Assembly: GCA_905221605.1 (NCBI GenBank)
Contig: CAJNDS010000669.1
Span: forward strand, 546,634-610,633
Reading direction: 5' to 3'
From: Symbiodinium natans
Taxonomy: Eukaryota > Sar > Dinophyceae > Suessiales > Symbiodiniaceae
Length of the DNA stretch: 64,000 nucleotides
Part shown: in pieces, positions 43,501 to 54,071 of the stretch
Layout of the letters: the number at the start of each line of letters is the position of its first letter
Numbering within the stretch: position 1 is the first letter of the stretch
Program-made: the position numbers and the translations under genes
The notes under the pieces: model-generated
The model's database searches: none
What the model was told of the DNA's origin: nothing
What the model saw: the letters and a program-made list of their open reading frames with translations, nothing else

Positions 43501-45303
43501 TCAAGGATGTCGCCCGGTGATGCACGTAGGCAGGCTTGCTGAGTATGTATGTTGTCGACATTATCAGAATAATTGCATGTGTTAAAGCAAGAAGTATCAA
43601 ACGAACATCAACGGTGTGAAGTGGTAATCAAAAAAAGCAGAGATCTGGGCCTTGGGGTCAATGGCATGGGGTCCCTACACTTCATGGGATTCACGGGAGT
43701 CACTGGCCGGAAAGAACAGAGAGCCCTTGATCTGCCCTCGGGGCCGAAAAATCTCCAAGGAGCACCGCGGCCCGTCTGCGACCCTGGCGCTGCTTCGGAT
43801 CCTCCTGGTCTACTGGCTGCTCGTTAATCCAAACTGGGGCGGGGAGACCCCCATCATGACATGGTATTCTCCGGACCTGTGGCCAGGAGGCCCACAAAGT
43901 GTGGAGGGGTGGATGGCAGTGGGGTGGGGAGGGGGGATGTTCACGATGTTCCCTGAAAAATGTTCCCTCGGATGTTCCCTTGTTCTCGGCAGGCGAGGCC
44001 ATGCAGGCCGCTCTTGCCCTCGTCCTGGTCTGTCTGGCGCTGGGCATCTTCGCCCCCTTGGCTGCGGCCGTAGCAGCAGCAGCCTTCAGCTTGGGTTGCA
44101 CTCGCTTTGACCCGGATTGCCCCACGCAGCCCTGCCTAAGTGGTGTTCACACTTTGTTGTGATTTTGGCACGCGGGGGCACGAGGGGGGAGGAACTTCTG
44201 TGCTAGTGTGACTGTAGGCAGCATGCGGCGATGGTGCTCCTTGGCACAAGTAGCAAGTAGCGTACCCCAACGGAACCTTCACCCAGACCCTACTTCGCAG
44301 GAAACCATGAAAACGAAACCTTGGGGGCCCGTAGGCTGCTGATCCTGGCCTTTGCCCCTTGTGATGACTGCTTCTCTTTGAAATCACTTCTGGAGCGGTT
44401 CCACCCGGGATGGCGTGGCTGGAGCCGCGGCGGCGCAGCTGAAATTCAGATGAATCCGTCTCTGGCAAGTTCGGGAAAGCTATTTTGCTTGGCGTAGGCG
44501 CTTCAAATACAGCAAGACTTACAAGGCTGCAGGATGCGTGCCGCTGCCTGCCTGCCATGTGCGCAGCTCAGGTTGCAACAGCCCTTTGTGGGCGCAGTGC
44601 TTCTTGCGCCTGCAGATGAGCCTGCTGTACTTCTGGGCCGCCGAGTTCAAGGCTCGGCTGACCTGGATGCAAGGAAAGACGCTCTACCACGACATCAAGA
44701 TCCTGGAGTATTCGCCTCTCAAAAGTGTCTGGTATTGGATCTTCTGGACGGAGCCCATGAGGCAAGGCTTTACGATGTTCCTGGCCTGGACCTCCCTTGC
44801 CCTGGAGCTCATTGTCCCCTACTTGCTATGGAGCCGCTGGATGCCATTATGACCTGGCATAGGACTTAGTGACTAGCATGATTTCCAAACCGTTGTGTGG
44901 ATGTTCTCCCTCGTCTCCCGCTTCTCCGCTTCCCTCTTCCGGCCCCCGTCTTTCTCTCTCTCTCTCTCTCTTTCTCTTTCTGGCTCCTTCTCTTGCTTCG
45001 CTGAGGTTTCCTTTCTTCTGCGCGTAGTAGCTCAGTTCTTGTTTAAGGAGGTTCGTTTCTCTCGGCAAATAACTACCGTTAGCGTTCGGCGGCGATTGCG
45101 AGTGGGTCGCGAGTGTCACGGATGCTTTGCCATGGTAAGCTACGAGGAACCAATAAGATTCTTCATGTCAACTTTGTGTTGCATGTTCGTCAGGCTGGCA
45201 TTTTGTGAGATTTTTCTTCCAAAGCCCCGAGGCAAAAGCGCTCACCCGTACGCCGTGGCCTTGGCAGCTCTCATGCATCTGAGCATGAGCCTGCCACTTT
45301 GCT
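40559..45303 (+). CDS. HTTM-domain (vitamin K-dependent carboxylase-like) membrane protein
   Basis: Exons chain in phase: 40559-41152, 41310-41367, 41443-41525, 42255-42344, 42414-42539, 42759-42989, 43446-43516, 43720-43898, 43993-44139, 44572-44850, then 45232 to about 45300. The ATG at 40559 gives a signal peptide (MLLLTVLAIFLPATASVTG). Several hydrophobic helices follow. The exon at 44572 is diagnostic: YFWAAEFKARLTWMQGKTLY, then a spacer, then WTSLALELIVPYLL. This is the W-x(2)-G-x-x-LY ... LELxxPxLL pattern of HTTM proteins. The next exon, YAVALAALMHLSMSLPL, fits the conserved His-bearing helix that follows. HTTM proteins are integral membrane proteins; the best known member is the gamma-glutamyl carboxylase, but most are of unknown function. 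Two donors are GA (after 42344 and 44850) and one GC (GCAAGG after 42539). The end is unresolved; about 45480-45545 (LGGFSQICWITLLGS) may be another exon. Confidence 0.65.
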
Positions 45304-46080
45304 GAAGCAGCTTCCTTCCGCCCTCCAAGCATCTCTGCAATTCCTCGTCGCCACGTTTTCAACCCCAGGTCCTGAAGCTCGCATCGGGTCTAGGGCTTGT
45401 TGAGTGTTGGGAGGGTTAGGGGTCCCATGGGGTCCCTCAAGTCTCCACTCTCCAGTTTAACAACCGCTCTCCACTGACAAGGCTTGCTGGTCAGCTCGGC
45501 GGCTTTTCGCAGATCTGCTGGATCACCCTCCTGGGTAGCCTGAAGGCCTAAGGTCTCAAAATTTGTCGCCGGGAGTGTTTTGCAATCTTTTGTCTAGCGC
45601 GAGTTTTCAGATAGGCATGCTTCAAACACGTTTGGTATTGTAGTAAGTATTCTGTATGTCGTAAGCATTCTTTTGTTTTGATTGGGTATCCTGCGAGAAG
45701 CGTGTATTTCAGAAGCACCTTCGTTGTCTTCTGTCAGAGGCGTGACTGAAAGACATTTGAAGGAGCCCTAAAGACCCTTAGCCGCGAGCCCCAGACGTCA
45801 AACACGAACTGCACTGACAAGCCTACGCCAGGACAAGCGAGTCGAGGACTTCTTGCAGGATCCGCGGAATTTTGTTCTGAGTGCACCTCGTCTTTAGAGG
45901 GGGGGGGGGGGGGGGGGGGGTGGGGGGCTGCATCAAGACCCTCATATTTAGATGCTTATTGTCTAAAGCAGCTTGACATATCTTAAGTTTCGAAAGCAAA
46001 TTGAGTGTTGTCATCTCCGTTAAAAAGCAAGTTTAGCAAGAACCTTGAGTGTTTCTTGACCGTGATAAACAAGTAACGAA
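45304..46080. other. Probable 3' part of the HTTM gene, then non-coding
   Basis: A segment near 45480-45545 has an HTTM-like reading frame but uncertain phase. After that no exon is clear. A run of about 22 G (45898-45919) and a telomere-like phrase (GGAGCCCTAAAGACCC, 45765) are present. Confidence 0.4.
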
Positions 46081-46740
46081 CTACCAATTCTTTGCAGAAA
46101 GTCTCCGGCACGACAGAGCACTCAAGATGCGGGCTTGAAGATTGCACAGCGCATGGTTCCGTAGGCAGCTTGCTCTTTCAGTGTGCCTCCGTGCGTGAGT
46201 GAAGAACAGGTGTTGGGCGGCATTGCCCTGATGGCCACCATCGGGGATGCTTTCGAGATTCATGGTGAACCATACGGGAGCCTCGACCCTGGACAGAACA
46301 TGCGCAGTGATGGAAGTCAGTGAAATCTGCACGCCGAATGAAGACCTTTCGGGTGGTGTGCTGGAGGCCTCGAAGAGGCACTGCAGAGAAAAGATTAAAG
46401 AAAAAGGACTGGCACTGGGGCAACATGGTGAGACCAGTATACAAGCAGCACCGCGGCAAAGGACTAAGATTCTGCAGAAGTTGCTACGGAGCCACGTGAT
46501 TTCAAGACTGGCACTTGCCAAGAGCATAGCATGCACAGTCATGCATAGTCCATAGGCCCGCGCATGCCTATCTCCTATGTCATGCATGCTTGCATCAATC
46601 CACGACCTGAAGTTTGCATATCGCCACAGTGCATCATGAGCATGGTGCTCCAACTGCTGCCATGAGACATGCCCCTCGGCCAACAAGAATGTTGTCCCCT
46701 GAGAAGCGGGAGATCCTGAAGCCGTTTTTAACCTGCCCAA
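46081..46740 (-). CDS. Minus-strand ORF of 219 codons, doubtful
   Basis: The frame runs from 46740 to a stop at 46081 and contains SWQQLEHHAHDALWRYANFR near its start and hydrophobic, Cys-rich stretches later. A plus-strand ORF (46247-46555) over the same DNA reads SKRHCREKIKEKGLALGQHG. Neither has a clear family or splice support. Confidence 0.25.
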   Translation of the reverse strand: MGRLKTASGSPASQGTTFLLAEGHVSWQQLEHHAHDALWRYANFRSWIDASMHDIGDRHARAYGLCMTVHAMLLASASLEITWLRSNFCRILVLCRGAACILVSPCCPSASPFSLIFSLQCLFEASSTPPERSSFGVQISLTSITAHVLSRVEAPVWFTMNLESIPDGGHQGNAAQHLFFTHARRHTERASCLRNHALCNLQARILSALSCRRLSAKNW

Positions 46741-46871
46741 AGCAGGCCTTTGTGTAGGGGTTCGGGGAAAGTTTAGGACCAGAAATCCTTAGCACGATTT
46801 CCACGATTTCAGTCCTGGACCATATCAATGGGATCCCCCGGAACAAAGTGAGCTCACTTCCACCCCGCTAG

Positions 46872-47156
46872 TCACGAACCCCAAGAGCGGACGCAGCAAA
46901 GTGAATCGCCAAGCCGGATTTGCCCGGAGATGGGTAATTCTGTAGTTATGTAATGGCTGACGATGAAGCCCCCAAAGGTACTTATTTGTATGTTGGGGCC
47001 TTTAGAGAAGGAGGCAAGGGTCCATTCGAGTTTCAGTCTGCTGTCAGGCTCTGTGAGTGCTGCAAATATGATGAGCCCGATTCCGATTTCCTCCGACCGG
47101 CTTCCTGGTAGCAAGAAGCAAAGCCACCCATCATGCCCCATAGTAAAGACTCTCAC
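46872..47156 (-). CDS. Minus-strand ORF of 94 codons
   Basis: The frame has convincing protein-like composition: GHDGWLCFLLPGSRSEEIGI, then EPDSRLKLEWTLASFSKG. It is hydrophobic at its start and lacks low-complexity sequence. A plus-strand frame (46963-47172) overlaps. I do not recognise it. If real, it and the ORF to its left would be a small minus-strand island. Confidence 0.3.
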   Translation of the reverse strand: MRVFTMGHDGWLCFLLPGSRSEEIGIGLIIFAALTEPDSRLKLEWTLASFSKGPNIQISTFGGFIVSHYITTELPISGQIRLGDSLCCVRSWGS

Positions 47157-47291
47157 AAGCCTGTCGCTCTAGGAGTCCATCCAGGCCAGTCTTGTGACTT
47201 GGCTGGCATTCCTTGACGATTCTTACCCCCAAATTTCTATACGGCCCCCATTGAAAGCTCGAACCCATGAAAAGAGCCCCCCCTGTGCCAG

Positions 47292-47745
47292 TATACGGAC
47301 GAAGTGGCCGCGAAGCTCAAGCAGCGCCAGGTCGGCTGAGAGACTTTTCACACTGTGCCATGCAAAAAGGCTGCAGGCCCTTTCATGGCCCGTTGCTGAG
47401 ACTGCTAAGAGTCCTCATACTTGGCTTCGTCTTTCGACTTCGTGCGGTGGCCGACTCTATAATCATATATAGATTTGCCCAGCGCGCGAGGAGCTCACGA
47501 TGTGTGGCATCGACGCGGAGGAGCGGTCGGCCGGTCGGCCGAAAGTGCCCACCTACTCCATCCTACTCCCATAAGTTGTCGCCATTTCAGCACTCCAGCG
47601 TAGTTTTTACTCAAAGAAGTCAGCGCGCCGACTTCCGAAAGCAGAGCAGCTTAAAGCTGTAGGGTTGCGGGGCCACGAGGATGCGCCGTTCGCAGAGCTC
47701 GAATCGGAGTGCTTTGAGATAGAGGCGGGGGCGTCAGATCTGTGA
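47292..47745 (+). CDS. Unrecognised gene, four last exons
   Basis: Exons 47292-47330, 47377-47410, 47483-47533 and 47591-47745 (TGA) join in phase (0, 1+2, 1+2) and total 279 nt. Donors are GTCGGC, GTCCTC and GTCGGC. The product reads YTDEVAAKLKQRQ, ALSWPVAETAK, then REELTMCGIDAEERSA and a final exon with YSKKSARRLPKAEQLKA and an acidic end (ELESECFEIEAG). It is soluble and mostly helical. The start lies upstream. It could be the C-terminal tail of the HTTM gene, but no link was found. Confidence 0.55.
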
Positions 47746-48680
47746 AGTCATGGAGCCTGCGGCGTGTTCTTGGTGCACTGAGTACGCTGGCTGCGTCTTG
47801 GGGTTTCCGAAATCAACCCGCTGCTTGGGGAAAAACAGTCCTTGCAAGTGCTTCCGTTGTTGAAGCTGGCGCGGCTCAAGCTCTCGGGATAGCGCAGCAT
47901 GCCTACGCAGCAGGGCAGAGCAATTGGGCAGACCAAACCATGAAGATCAGATGGAGAGAGACACAGAGAGACACGGGTGTGAGCCTAATGCCGTGCCAGC
48001 CATAGCTGCTATGTCAGGACTGTTCCAAAGGTGGTAGCCTGGCTTTCATGGGGGTTTGGAGCTTGTTAGGGCTTAGCAAGGGCTTGCAGGTTTGGCAAGG
48101 CACAAGTTTCGGGGGTTTGACCGGCTTCACCTTCAAAGGGCCGGTAAATCGGGAGTTTACCCTTCATCCGATACATCGGACAAAGCGTTCAGGTGCACAT
48201 TCCCATACGGCAGGGGGAGGGGGGGGGGGTCTCCCCCTCTGGCCCCGCCTCAAGATGCTGTTGAGTTTTCGACCTGAAACCCCTCAAAGGTTCTGCATGA
48301 ATAGACACATAGTGACATGCCGAAACCGCCCCCCGGACATGGCGGTAAGGCGGCAGCGCAAAGAGGAACAGAAAGAGCGATTACCGGGACGACACGTTTT
48401 CTGTTCAGAGCTTCGGTGTCAATAAGTTGAAGATGTGTCCAGAAGATACCGTGTGAATGGGAGAGCGAAGCGATAACAAAAATCCCTTAATCTCCCAGCT
48501 TCTGATGCACTAGTTTCACGGGTTTTTTTAAGGTTGCATCTCAGATTCCAAGTGAGCAACAGAGGGCCGAAGGTGGGGTTCAACATGCTGTCCTTTGGTC
48601 AGCGTTCGGTCGCACGTGCCCACTCGCTTTCGTCCGAGCTGATGTCGAGACGCAAGCAGAGCACGACGTGCTCTCAACCC
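47746..48680. other. Small or doubtful coding segments
   Basis: A frame to TAG at 48003-48005 reads SVVEAGAAQALGIAQHAYAA and could be an exon. A 36-codon Cys-rich frame starts at ATG 47749. About 48339-48399 reads RRQRKEEQKERLPGRH before GTTTTC and may be a charged exon. A run of G with GGGGGAGG lies at about 48212-48228. I could not join these. Confidence 0.3.
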
Positions 48681-49124
48681 CCCTGAGCCCCCTCAAACCC
48701 GTTGAACCCCCCTGTGGCACCCTCCTTGAGCCCCTCAACGGTCAGCCCAGGTCTTGCCTTTGGTGTCTCCTTGTGCTCTCTGAGGGAACCTTGGTCCAGG
48801 TCTCCCCAGCTTGTTGGCCTTACCTGGCCATCTATGGCTGCAACATCACGTCTGAGCATTCAGGGCTCGAAGGGGTTTAGGATGGTTTAGGGCTTGAAAG
48901 AGCCTGTGGGGCTCTTTGCTTGGTTGGCTTGCGCCAGGTTTCCGTCGACGGTACTGGCCGCAGCCACAGCCACAGGCCGGGTCGGGGCTACTTTTCCCAC
49001 GATGTCAGATGCGTGCTTGCTGCTTGCATCATCTCTGCTTGTGCAGGTCAGGATTGCTTCGCACCCCGGCTGGCAAGCAGAACCCTCAGAAAGCCCCTTT
49101 CTCGCAGCGCCGAGGGACATCTGA
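48681..49124 (+). CDS. Short gene or gene end with hydrophobic exons
   Basis: About 48744-48797 encodes RSCLWCLLVLSEGTLVQ between a CAG acceptor and GTCTCC. About 48938-49047 encodes a hydrophobic stretch ending TMSDACLLLASSLLVQ before GTCAGG. A following frame ends at TGA 49122-49124 (SESPFLAAPRDI). The exons look like transmembrane helices. Phases do not close completely, so an exon is missing or a boundary is wrong. Confidence 0.35.
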
Positions 49125-49444
49125 CCCTGGATCCTGTTGTGTTCATGGCTGTTGACGATTTCATATGTCCTTCAAAGCATTGCCCCTAAGCTCTCATGCT
49201 TCCAGGCTAAATATCTCCCTAAACCCTGAACTTGGCCCAGCTGGAGCCAAGGAAGGGAGCTGGAGTGGCCCGGACTTTTGAGATGTCAGGGCTTAGGGGC
49301 AATTTTAGGGGTGTAGGGCTTTGCAAACCACTTTGGGTTTCGCTGCGGAAGAGACTTTGAAGTTGCAACTCAACGTCCTTTTGCCGTCCTCACCTCAGGG
49401 TTGAGATGGGCGTCAGCTTCTAAACCCGAAGCCTGAGCCCCAAA

Positions 49445-49530
49445 ACCCTCAGCCCAGCAATCGAGGCACTATGACCTGCTCATTATCATCCCTGCCAGCG
49501 CAGAAAGGGACCAGCAGCGCATGGATGCGG
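49445..49530 (+). CDS. Isolated exon
   Basis: The frame reads RHYDLLIIIPASAERDQQRM and MDAVPLPV before GTGTAA, with an AG acceptor in the CCCTCAG just upstream. The flanks are telomere-like (AACCCGAAGCCTGAGCCCC). The segment is hydrophobic then charged; family unknown. Confidence 0.4.
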
Positions 49531-49700
49531 TGCCTTTGCCGGTGTAAGCACTCTGAGCGGACACAAGCACGCTCAGTTCGGGAAGGACAGAGAACCCCGG
49601 ACATTCGCTGATTAATGTTGACGGACCTTAACGGGGCTCAGACGGCATCTGCTGAGGCTAATGGGGATACTTCTCCGTTTTGTGCATCCATCCCTGCGCA

Positions 49701-50219
49701 GAACCTGTCAGTGTGGCTGAGGTCAGAGAGACTTGGACGCTGGACATTGATCCCGATACCCATCGATGTGAAAGGTGGGCCAGTGGGGGTGTTGTTGGTT
49801 CCAGTAGTTCCTGGCTGGACTGCAAGTTCTGAAAGTTCTGAAAGTTCTGCAAGTTGTGCCAGAGGTGCAAGAGTAACCGCACTGTGAAGTATCTCTTCCT
49901 CTTGGGGGAAGAGGCAGCAGACGAGGCCAGCAGAAGGGATGCAGAAGGGATGCTACTGTTATCGTGGCATCTCGCGTGGCATGTCTTGGCATGCTTGGGT
50001 GTTGGTCGCAAATCGGGTTCCACGCGTGCGGCAGCAAAAAGTGTGCGAGCGAGAGGCACCCGAGCTGGACGTCGCAGTTTTGCGAAGGCGCTCGGGGAGT
50101 GCTCTCAGCTCCGATCTGACAGAGACATCCAAGTACGGCTCCTCGTAGCGCCTCCAGGTGCAACAGTGATTATGAGCATCTTGCACACAAAGTCCGTCAG
50201 GGGATCCGCTATGCTTTGA
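49701..50219 (+). CDS. Putative zinc-knuckle protein, two exons
   Basis: Exon 1 begins after CCTGCGCAG at about 49701, reads VAEVRETWTLDIDPDTHRCE and ends at about 49775 before GTGGGC. Exon 2 starts at about 49866 after CCAGAG with TGCAAGAG and continues SNRTVKYLFLLGEEAADEAS. The join makes HRCERCKSN, a CxxC with a preceding His. The frame then stays open to TGA at 50217-50219, but a second frame ending at TAG near 50148 also looks coding. The introns carry a GAAAGTTCT short repeat. Family not recognised. Confidence 0.4.
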
Positions 50220-50339
50220 TCTCGGCAGTATTTTCCTGTGAGCTAAACTCCTCTGAAGCTTAAAAAGTCCGAAGACTCAGGCAGTCACGCATTACAGCTT
50301 CCACGTGCTGCTGAAAGCAGCACCTCGGCTTCATAGATT

Positions 50340-50980
50340 CAGGCTTCTGATGATCATCCTAAACGAAAAGGACCTCACACGCCTCCCTCAATCCGAACCC
50401 TTCCACCCAGTCAACAGGATACCGACTCCTGGATTTTCCTGGATCGCCTGATCGACTTTGCTGAAAGCCACCGCCTGTTTGCGAGGCTTTGGGGGGGGGG
50501 GGGGGTGGGGCCGAGAATCCCAGCGCAATTTTAGCATAAGCCAGCAATGTTGTAATAAACGTATCAAATTCTGGGTACACCAGGGCACCTCCAGGGCACT
50601 TCCAGGGTGCCCCCTAGAGTACCCCATAATACCTCAAGGTGCCTCCAGGACAGAATACCCCCAGCATCCCCCCCCCCCCCTCCTTGAAAAGAAAACCCCA
50701 AACCCTGGAACTTTGGAAAGCGAAAAAGCCTGCAATTCTGAAAGTTCATGCATACGAGACAAACAGGTTACTCTCGGTGTAGTTCTCTAGATTAAGGTCC
50801 TGATGATCAGAGTGCCGTACTATCTATCGGACCCCAAAAGGGGACTGATATGTTGCCTTCAAGCATTGGGCTCTCTCTGCAGTTTCCAAAGCGCTGCTTG
50901 GGCCTCAACCTGCAGAATTTGCGGGGTTCAGGTTTTCCACCCTTCCAGGGGTTGTCGGATCCTAGGCTTCACACCCCGCG
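50340..50980. other. Non-coding stretch with low-complexity runs
   Basis: It contains a run of 13 G (50490-50502), an imperfect minisatellite of CACCTCCAGGGC/CACTTCCAGGGTG type (about 50583-50660) and a C run at 50669-50682. No exon is supported. Confidence 0.5.
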
Positions 50981-50981
50981 C

Positions 50982-51455
50982 TGAGGTCCGCAGTCCACGC
51001 TGGCGAGATCCGCCGCCATGGCAAGCCTCAAACCTACAAAGGCGCACAGAATCGCGATGAGGCGGCTCTGTTGGGCTTCCCCTGCCCCCGGCTTTTCCCC
51101 CCCCGAACTCGAAAAGCCCCTGCAGATCCCAAACGTCATGATGTGAGCAGATATGATGAAGGACACGAGAGGAGGGAGTTGGAACAGTAGTGCCTCATGG
51201 CCCCTGCCCCCCCCTCCCACCTCTCCTTTCCAAGATCCTTGCTGCAGGTCTTCAGCCAGCTCACAAGCCAGGACACCTACCCGGTCTACACTCCTGGCTG
51301 CGGCTATCTCCTGACGCGGGATCTTTGTTGCCTGGCTTGTCCCAAGTGTCCACAGGCAAAAACGTCTCAGCCGGAGCTGTAGGAGTCACACCCTTTGCAT
51401 TGCTGAAGGCAACTACATCAGCCTGCTCTCCGAGGTCGGGCATCGCAACTTGATG
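50982..51455 (+). CDS. Gene fragment, three exon-like segments
   Basis: About 50982-51189 is open to TAG and reads AVHAGEIRRHGKPQTYKGAQ and later KRHDVSRYDEGHERRELEQ. About 51247-51342 follows CTTGCTGCAG and reads DTYPVYTPGCGYLLTRDLCC with CLACP. About 51406-51450 reads NYISLLSEVGHRNL before GTGAGG. The middle exon is Cys-rich and could bind metal or be disulfide-bonded. Joins are not proven. Confidence 0.4.
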
Positions 51456-51601
51456 TGAGGTATGCTGTCACGCTGTCTCATGCTGTTGGCGACTCGCGAC
51501 GTGGCAGGATCACCACCGAAGAGCCAAGGATCGTGGCGGTGAGGTCCCCCGTCCCCCGTAACACGACCCTGCTCGCAGCTGAAGACTTGCTTTGACTTGC
51601 T

Positions 51602-51901
51602 TTGGGCAAGATGGAAAGTTTCTGCCTGGGCAGGACGCAGCTCTGCCTGGGCTCATGGAGCTCCCACAAGAAGACGTGGCAGCTTCTGAACTGCATGACC
51701 CTTTCAATGATGCTTTCTTTGCCTCTTTTGACTTCTGTTCTTGCGGCGCTGTTCCCCTTTTTTTCTGTTCCCTTCGTTTGTTTGCGATCTCCGGCTTGCG
51801 GGCTTGGTTTCAATGCTTGTTGTGTTTGCTTTGATTTGACTGTCGAAGATGCTTCCACGTTGGGTCCCTACAAACCAGTGCCCCAAACTGTTGCTCCATG
51901 A
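51602..51901 (+). CDS. Possible terminal exon, hydrophobic
   Basis: The frame has a clear hydrophobic stretch (MTLSMMLSLPLLTSVLAALF) and ends with LGPYKPVPQTVAP and TGA at 51899-51901. A second frame over the same DNA reads MELPQEDVAASELHDPFNDA and is also credible. One of the two is probably coding, and I cannot decide which. Confidence 0.35.
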   Translation: MGKMESFCLGRTQLCLGSWSSHKKTWQLLNCMTLSMMLSLPLLTSVLAALFPFFSVPFVCLRSPACGLGFNACCVCFDLTVEDASTLGPYKPVPQTVAP

Positions 51902-52362
51902 GTCGACGAGTTGGCGCATGTCTACACCTCTTCGCGTACTTGCTTCTACTCTTTGGAAGGCTTTAACAAAAAACTAGACACCGATTATCCCGAAAGCAAT
52001 CAGTGCGAAGATATCAACTGACACTTAGAGTTGGTTGTGTTGTCAGTGCGGTGATCGTGGTGTGGTGTAGTAGGATAGGAAGCAGGTGTCGCGTCGACAG
52101 CGAAAAGGACGCGAAACGCAAAGAAGATGGAATAGAATAGGCAGTGTAGAGAGGCCGTGTATAGCTGAGGCGATGGTAGCGCGATGACGGCAATGGGGTG
52201 ATACCACGTACACATGCCAGCATGCAAAAGTCCCACATGGCCTGAGGCGCCTGCTGCCATGTTGTGAACAGATCAAAGCATAGCTCTGCATGAGCGCAGG
52301 ACAAGATGTCATCCGCAATGATTGCGTGCCCACACGAGAGCCGTCGCGCTATTTGCTTCGCC

Positions 52363-52965
52363 GTTTTCGAAGCTCCAGAGTTCCGCGCCCACGGTGTTTG
52401 CGAGGTTTTCGAAGCCCCGGAGTTCCGCGCCCACGGTTTTTGCGAGGTTTTCGAAGCCCCAGAGTTCCGCGCCCACGGTATTTGCGACGTTTTCGAAGCC
52501 CCATGAGTTCCGCGCCCACGGTATTTGCGAGGTTTTCGAAGCTCCAGAGTTCCGCGCCCACGGTGTTTGTGAGGTTTTCGAAGCCCCAGAGTTCCGCGCC
52601 CACGACGTTTTCGGAGCCCCAGAGTTCCGCGCCCGCGGTATTTGCGATGTTTTCGAAGCCCCAGAGTTCCGCGCCCACGGTATTTGCGACGTTTTCGAAG
52701 CCCCAGAGTTCCGCGCCCGCGGTATTTGCGACGTTTTCGAAGCCCCAGAGTTCCGCGCCCACGGTATTTGCGACGTTTTCGAAGCCCCAGAGTTCCGCGC
52801 CCACGGTATTTGCGACGCTTTCGAAGCCCCAGAGTTCCGCGCCCGCGGTATTTGCGACGTTTTCGACGCCCCAGAGTTCCGCGCCCACGGTATTTGCGAC
52901 CCTTTCGAAGCCCCAGAGTTCCGCGCCGATATTTGCGAGGGTTTCGACACCGCGGAGTTCGAGTC
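52363..52965. repeat. 42-bp tandem array, about 14 copies
   Basis: The unit is GAGTTCCGCGCCCACGGTAT followed by TTGCGACGTTTTCGAAGCCCCA. Because 42 is a multiple of three and the unit lacks stops, several frames stay open on both strands: EFRAHGICDVFEAP and SSAPTVFATFSKPQ forward, and NTVGAELWGFENVA on the reverse. One unit is shortened near 52590. TTCGAA and CCGCGG sites recur. Confidence 0.95.
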
Positions 52966-53360
52966 CCACGGCGTACTACGTTTGTACTACAGAAAGTCGA
53001 CTTTCTACTACAAAAGTCGACTTTCCCGCCACGGCAGCTCCGGGCGTCCGCGGCGTACTACGTTTGTACTACAAAAGTCGACTTTCCAGCCACGGCAGCT
53101 CCGGGCGTCCGCGGCGTACTACGTTTGTACTACAAAAAGTCGACTCTCCAGCCACGGCAGCTCCGGGCGTCCGCGGCGTACTACGTTTGTACTACAAGTA
53201 CTACGTCTGTACTACAAAAAGTCGACTTTCCAGCTACGGCAGCTCCTGGCGTCCGCGGCGTACTACGTTTGTACTACAAAAAGTCGACTTTCCAGCTACG
53301 GCAGCTCCGGGCGTCCGCGGCGTACTACATTTGTACTACAAAAAGTCGAGGCAGCTCCGG
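52966..53360. repeat. About 62-bp tandem array, six copies
   Basis: Units run from CGGCGTACTACGTTTGTACT through AAAAAGTCGACTTTCCAG and CACGGCAGCTCCGGGCGTCC. A partial copy at about 53195 duplicates GTACTACGT. It abuts the 42-bp array on the left and the 73-bp array on the right. Confidence 0.9.
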
Positions 53361-53383
53361 GCATCCGCCAAGAGGAGAGGAAG

Positions 53384-54012
53384 AGGTGAGGAAGGCTCCG
53401 ACACGCACGATCCCCGCAGAGGGTGCACGACCACGCTTGAAAATACGCAAAAACGCACAGCGGGAGTGCTCCGACACGCGCGATCCCCGCAGAGGGTGTG
53501 CGAAGCAAGTTGCAAAATGCGCAAAAACGCACAGCGGGAGCGCTCCGACATGCACGATCCCCGCAGAGGGTGTGCGAAGCAAGTTGTACAATGCGCAAAA
53601 CCGCACAGCGGGAGCGCTCCGACACGCACGATCCCCGCAGAGGGTGCGCGGGCGCACATCGAAATGCGCAAAAACGCACAGTGGGAGCGCTCCGACACGC
53701 ACGATCCCCGCAGAGGGCGCGCGGGCGCACATCTAAATGCGCAAAAACGCACAGCGGGAGCGCTCCGACACGCACGATCCCCGCAGAGGGCGCGCGGGCA
53801 CACATCTAAATGCGCAAAAACGCACAGCGGGAGCGCTCCGACACGCACGATCCCCGCAGAGGGCGCGCGGGCGCACATCTAAATGCGCAAAACGCACAGC
53901 GGGAGCGCTCCGACACGCACGATCCCCGCAGAGGGCGCGCGGGCGCACATCTAAATGCGCAAAAACGCACAGCGGGAGCGCTCCGACACGCACGATCCCC
54001 GCAGAGGGGTGC
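53384..54012. repeat. About 73-bp tandem array, eight to nine copies
   Basis: Units contain GCTCCGACACGCACGATCCC, CGCAGAGGGCGCGCGGGCGC and AAATGCGCAAAAACGCACAG. The first three copies differ (GTGCGAAGCAAGTTG in place of GCGCGGGCGCACATC), so two subtypes occur. Plus and minus frames are open over long stretches. Confidence 0.95.
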
Positions 54013-54071
54013 ATCGCGCTAGCCGCGGCGAAACCCACCCCAGCCTAAGAAATAAGAGAGAATTTAATAGC

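Noticed and set aside
52290-53882. 530-codon plus-strand ORF, the longest in the window
   Set aside because: It lies wholly over three tandem arrays, and other frames over the same DNA are also open for more than 350 codons, so openness reflects the repeat units.
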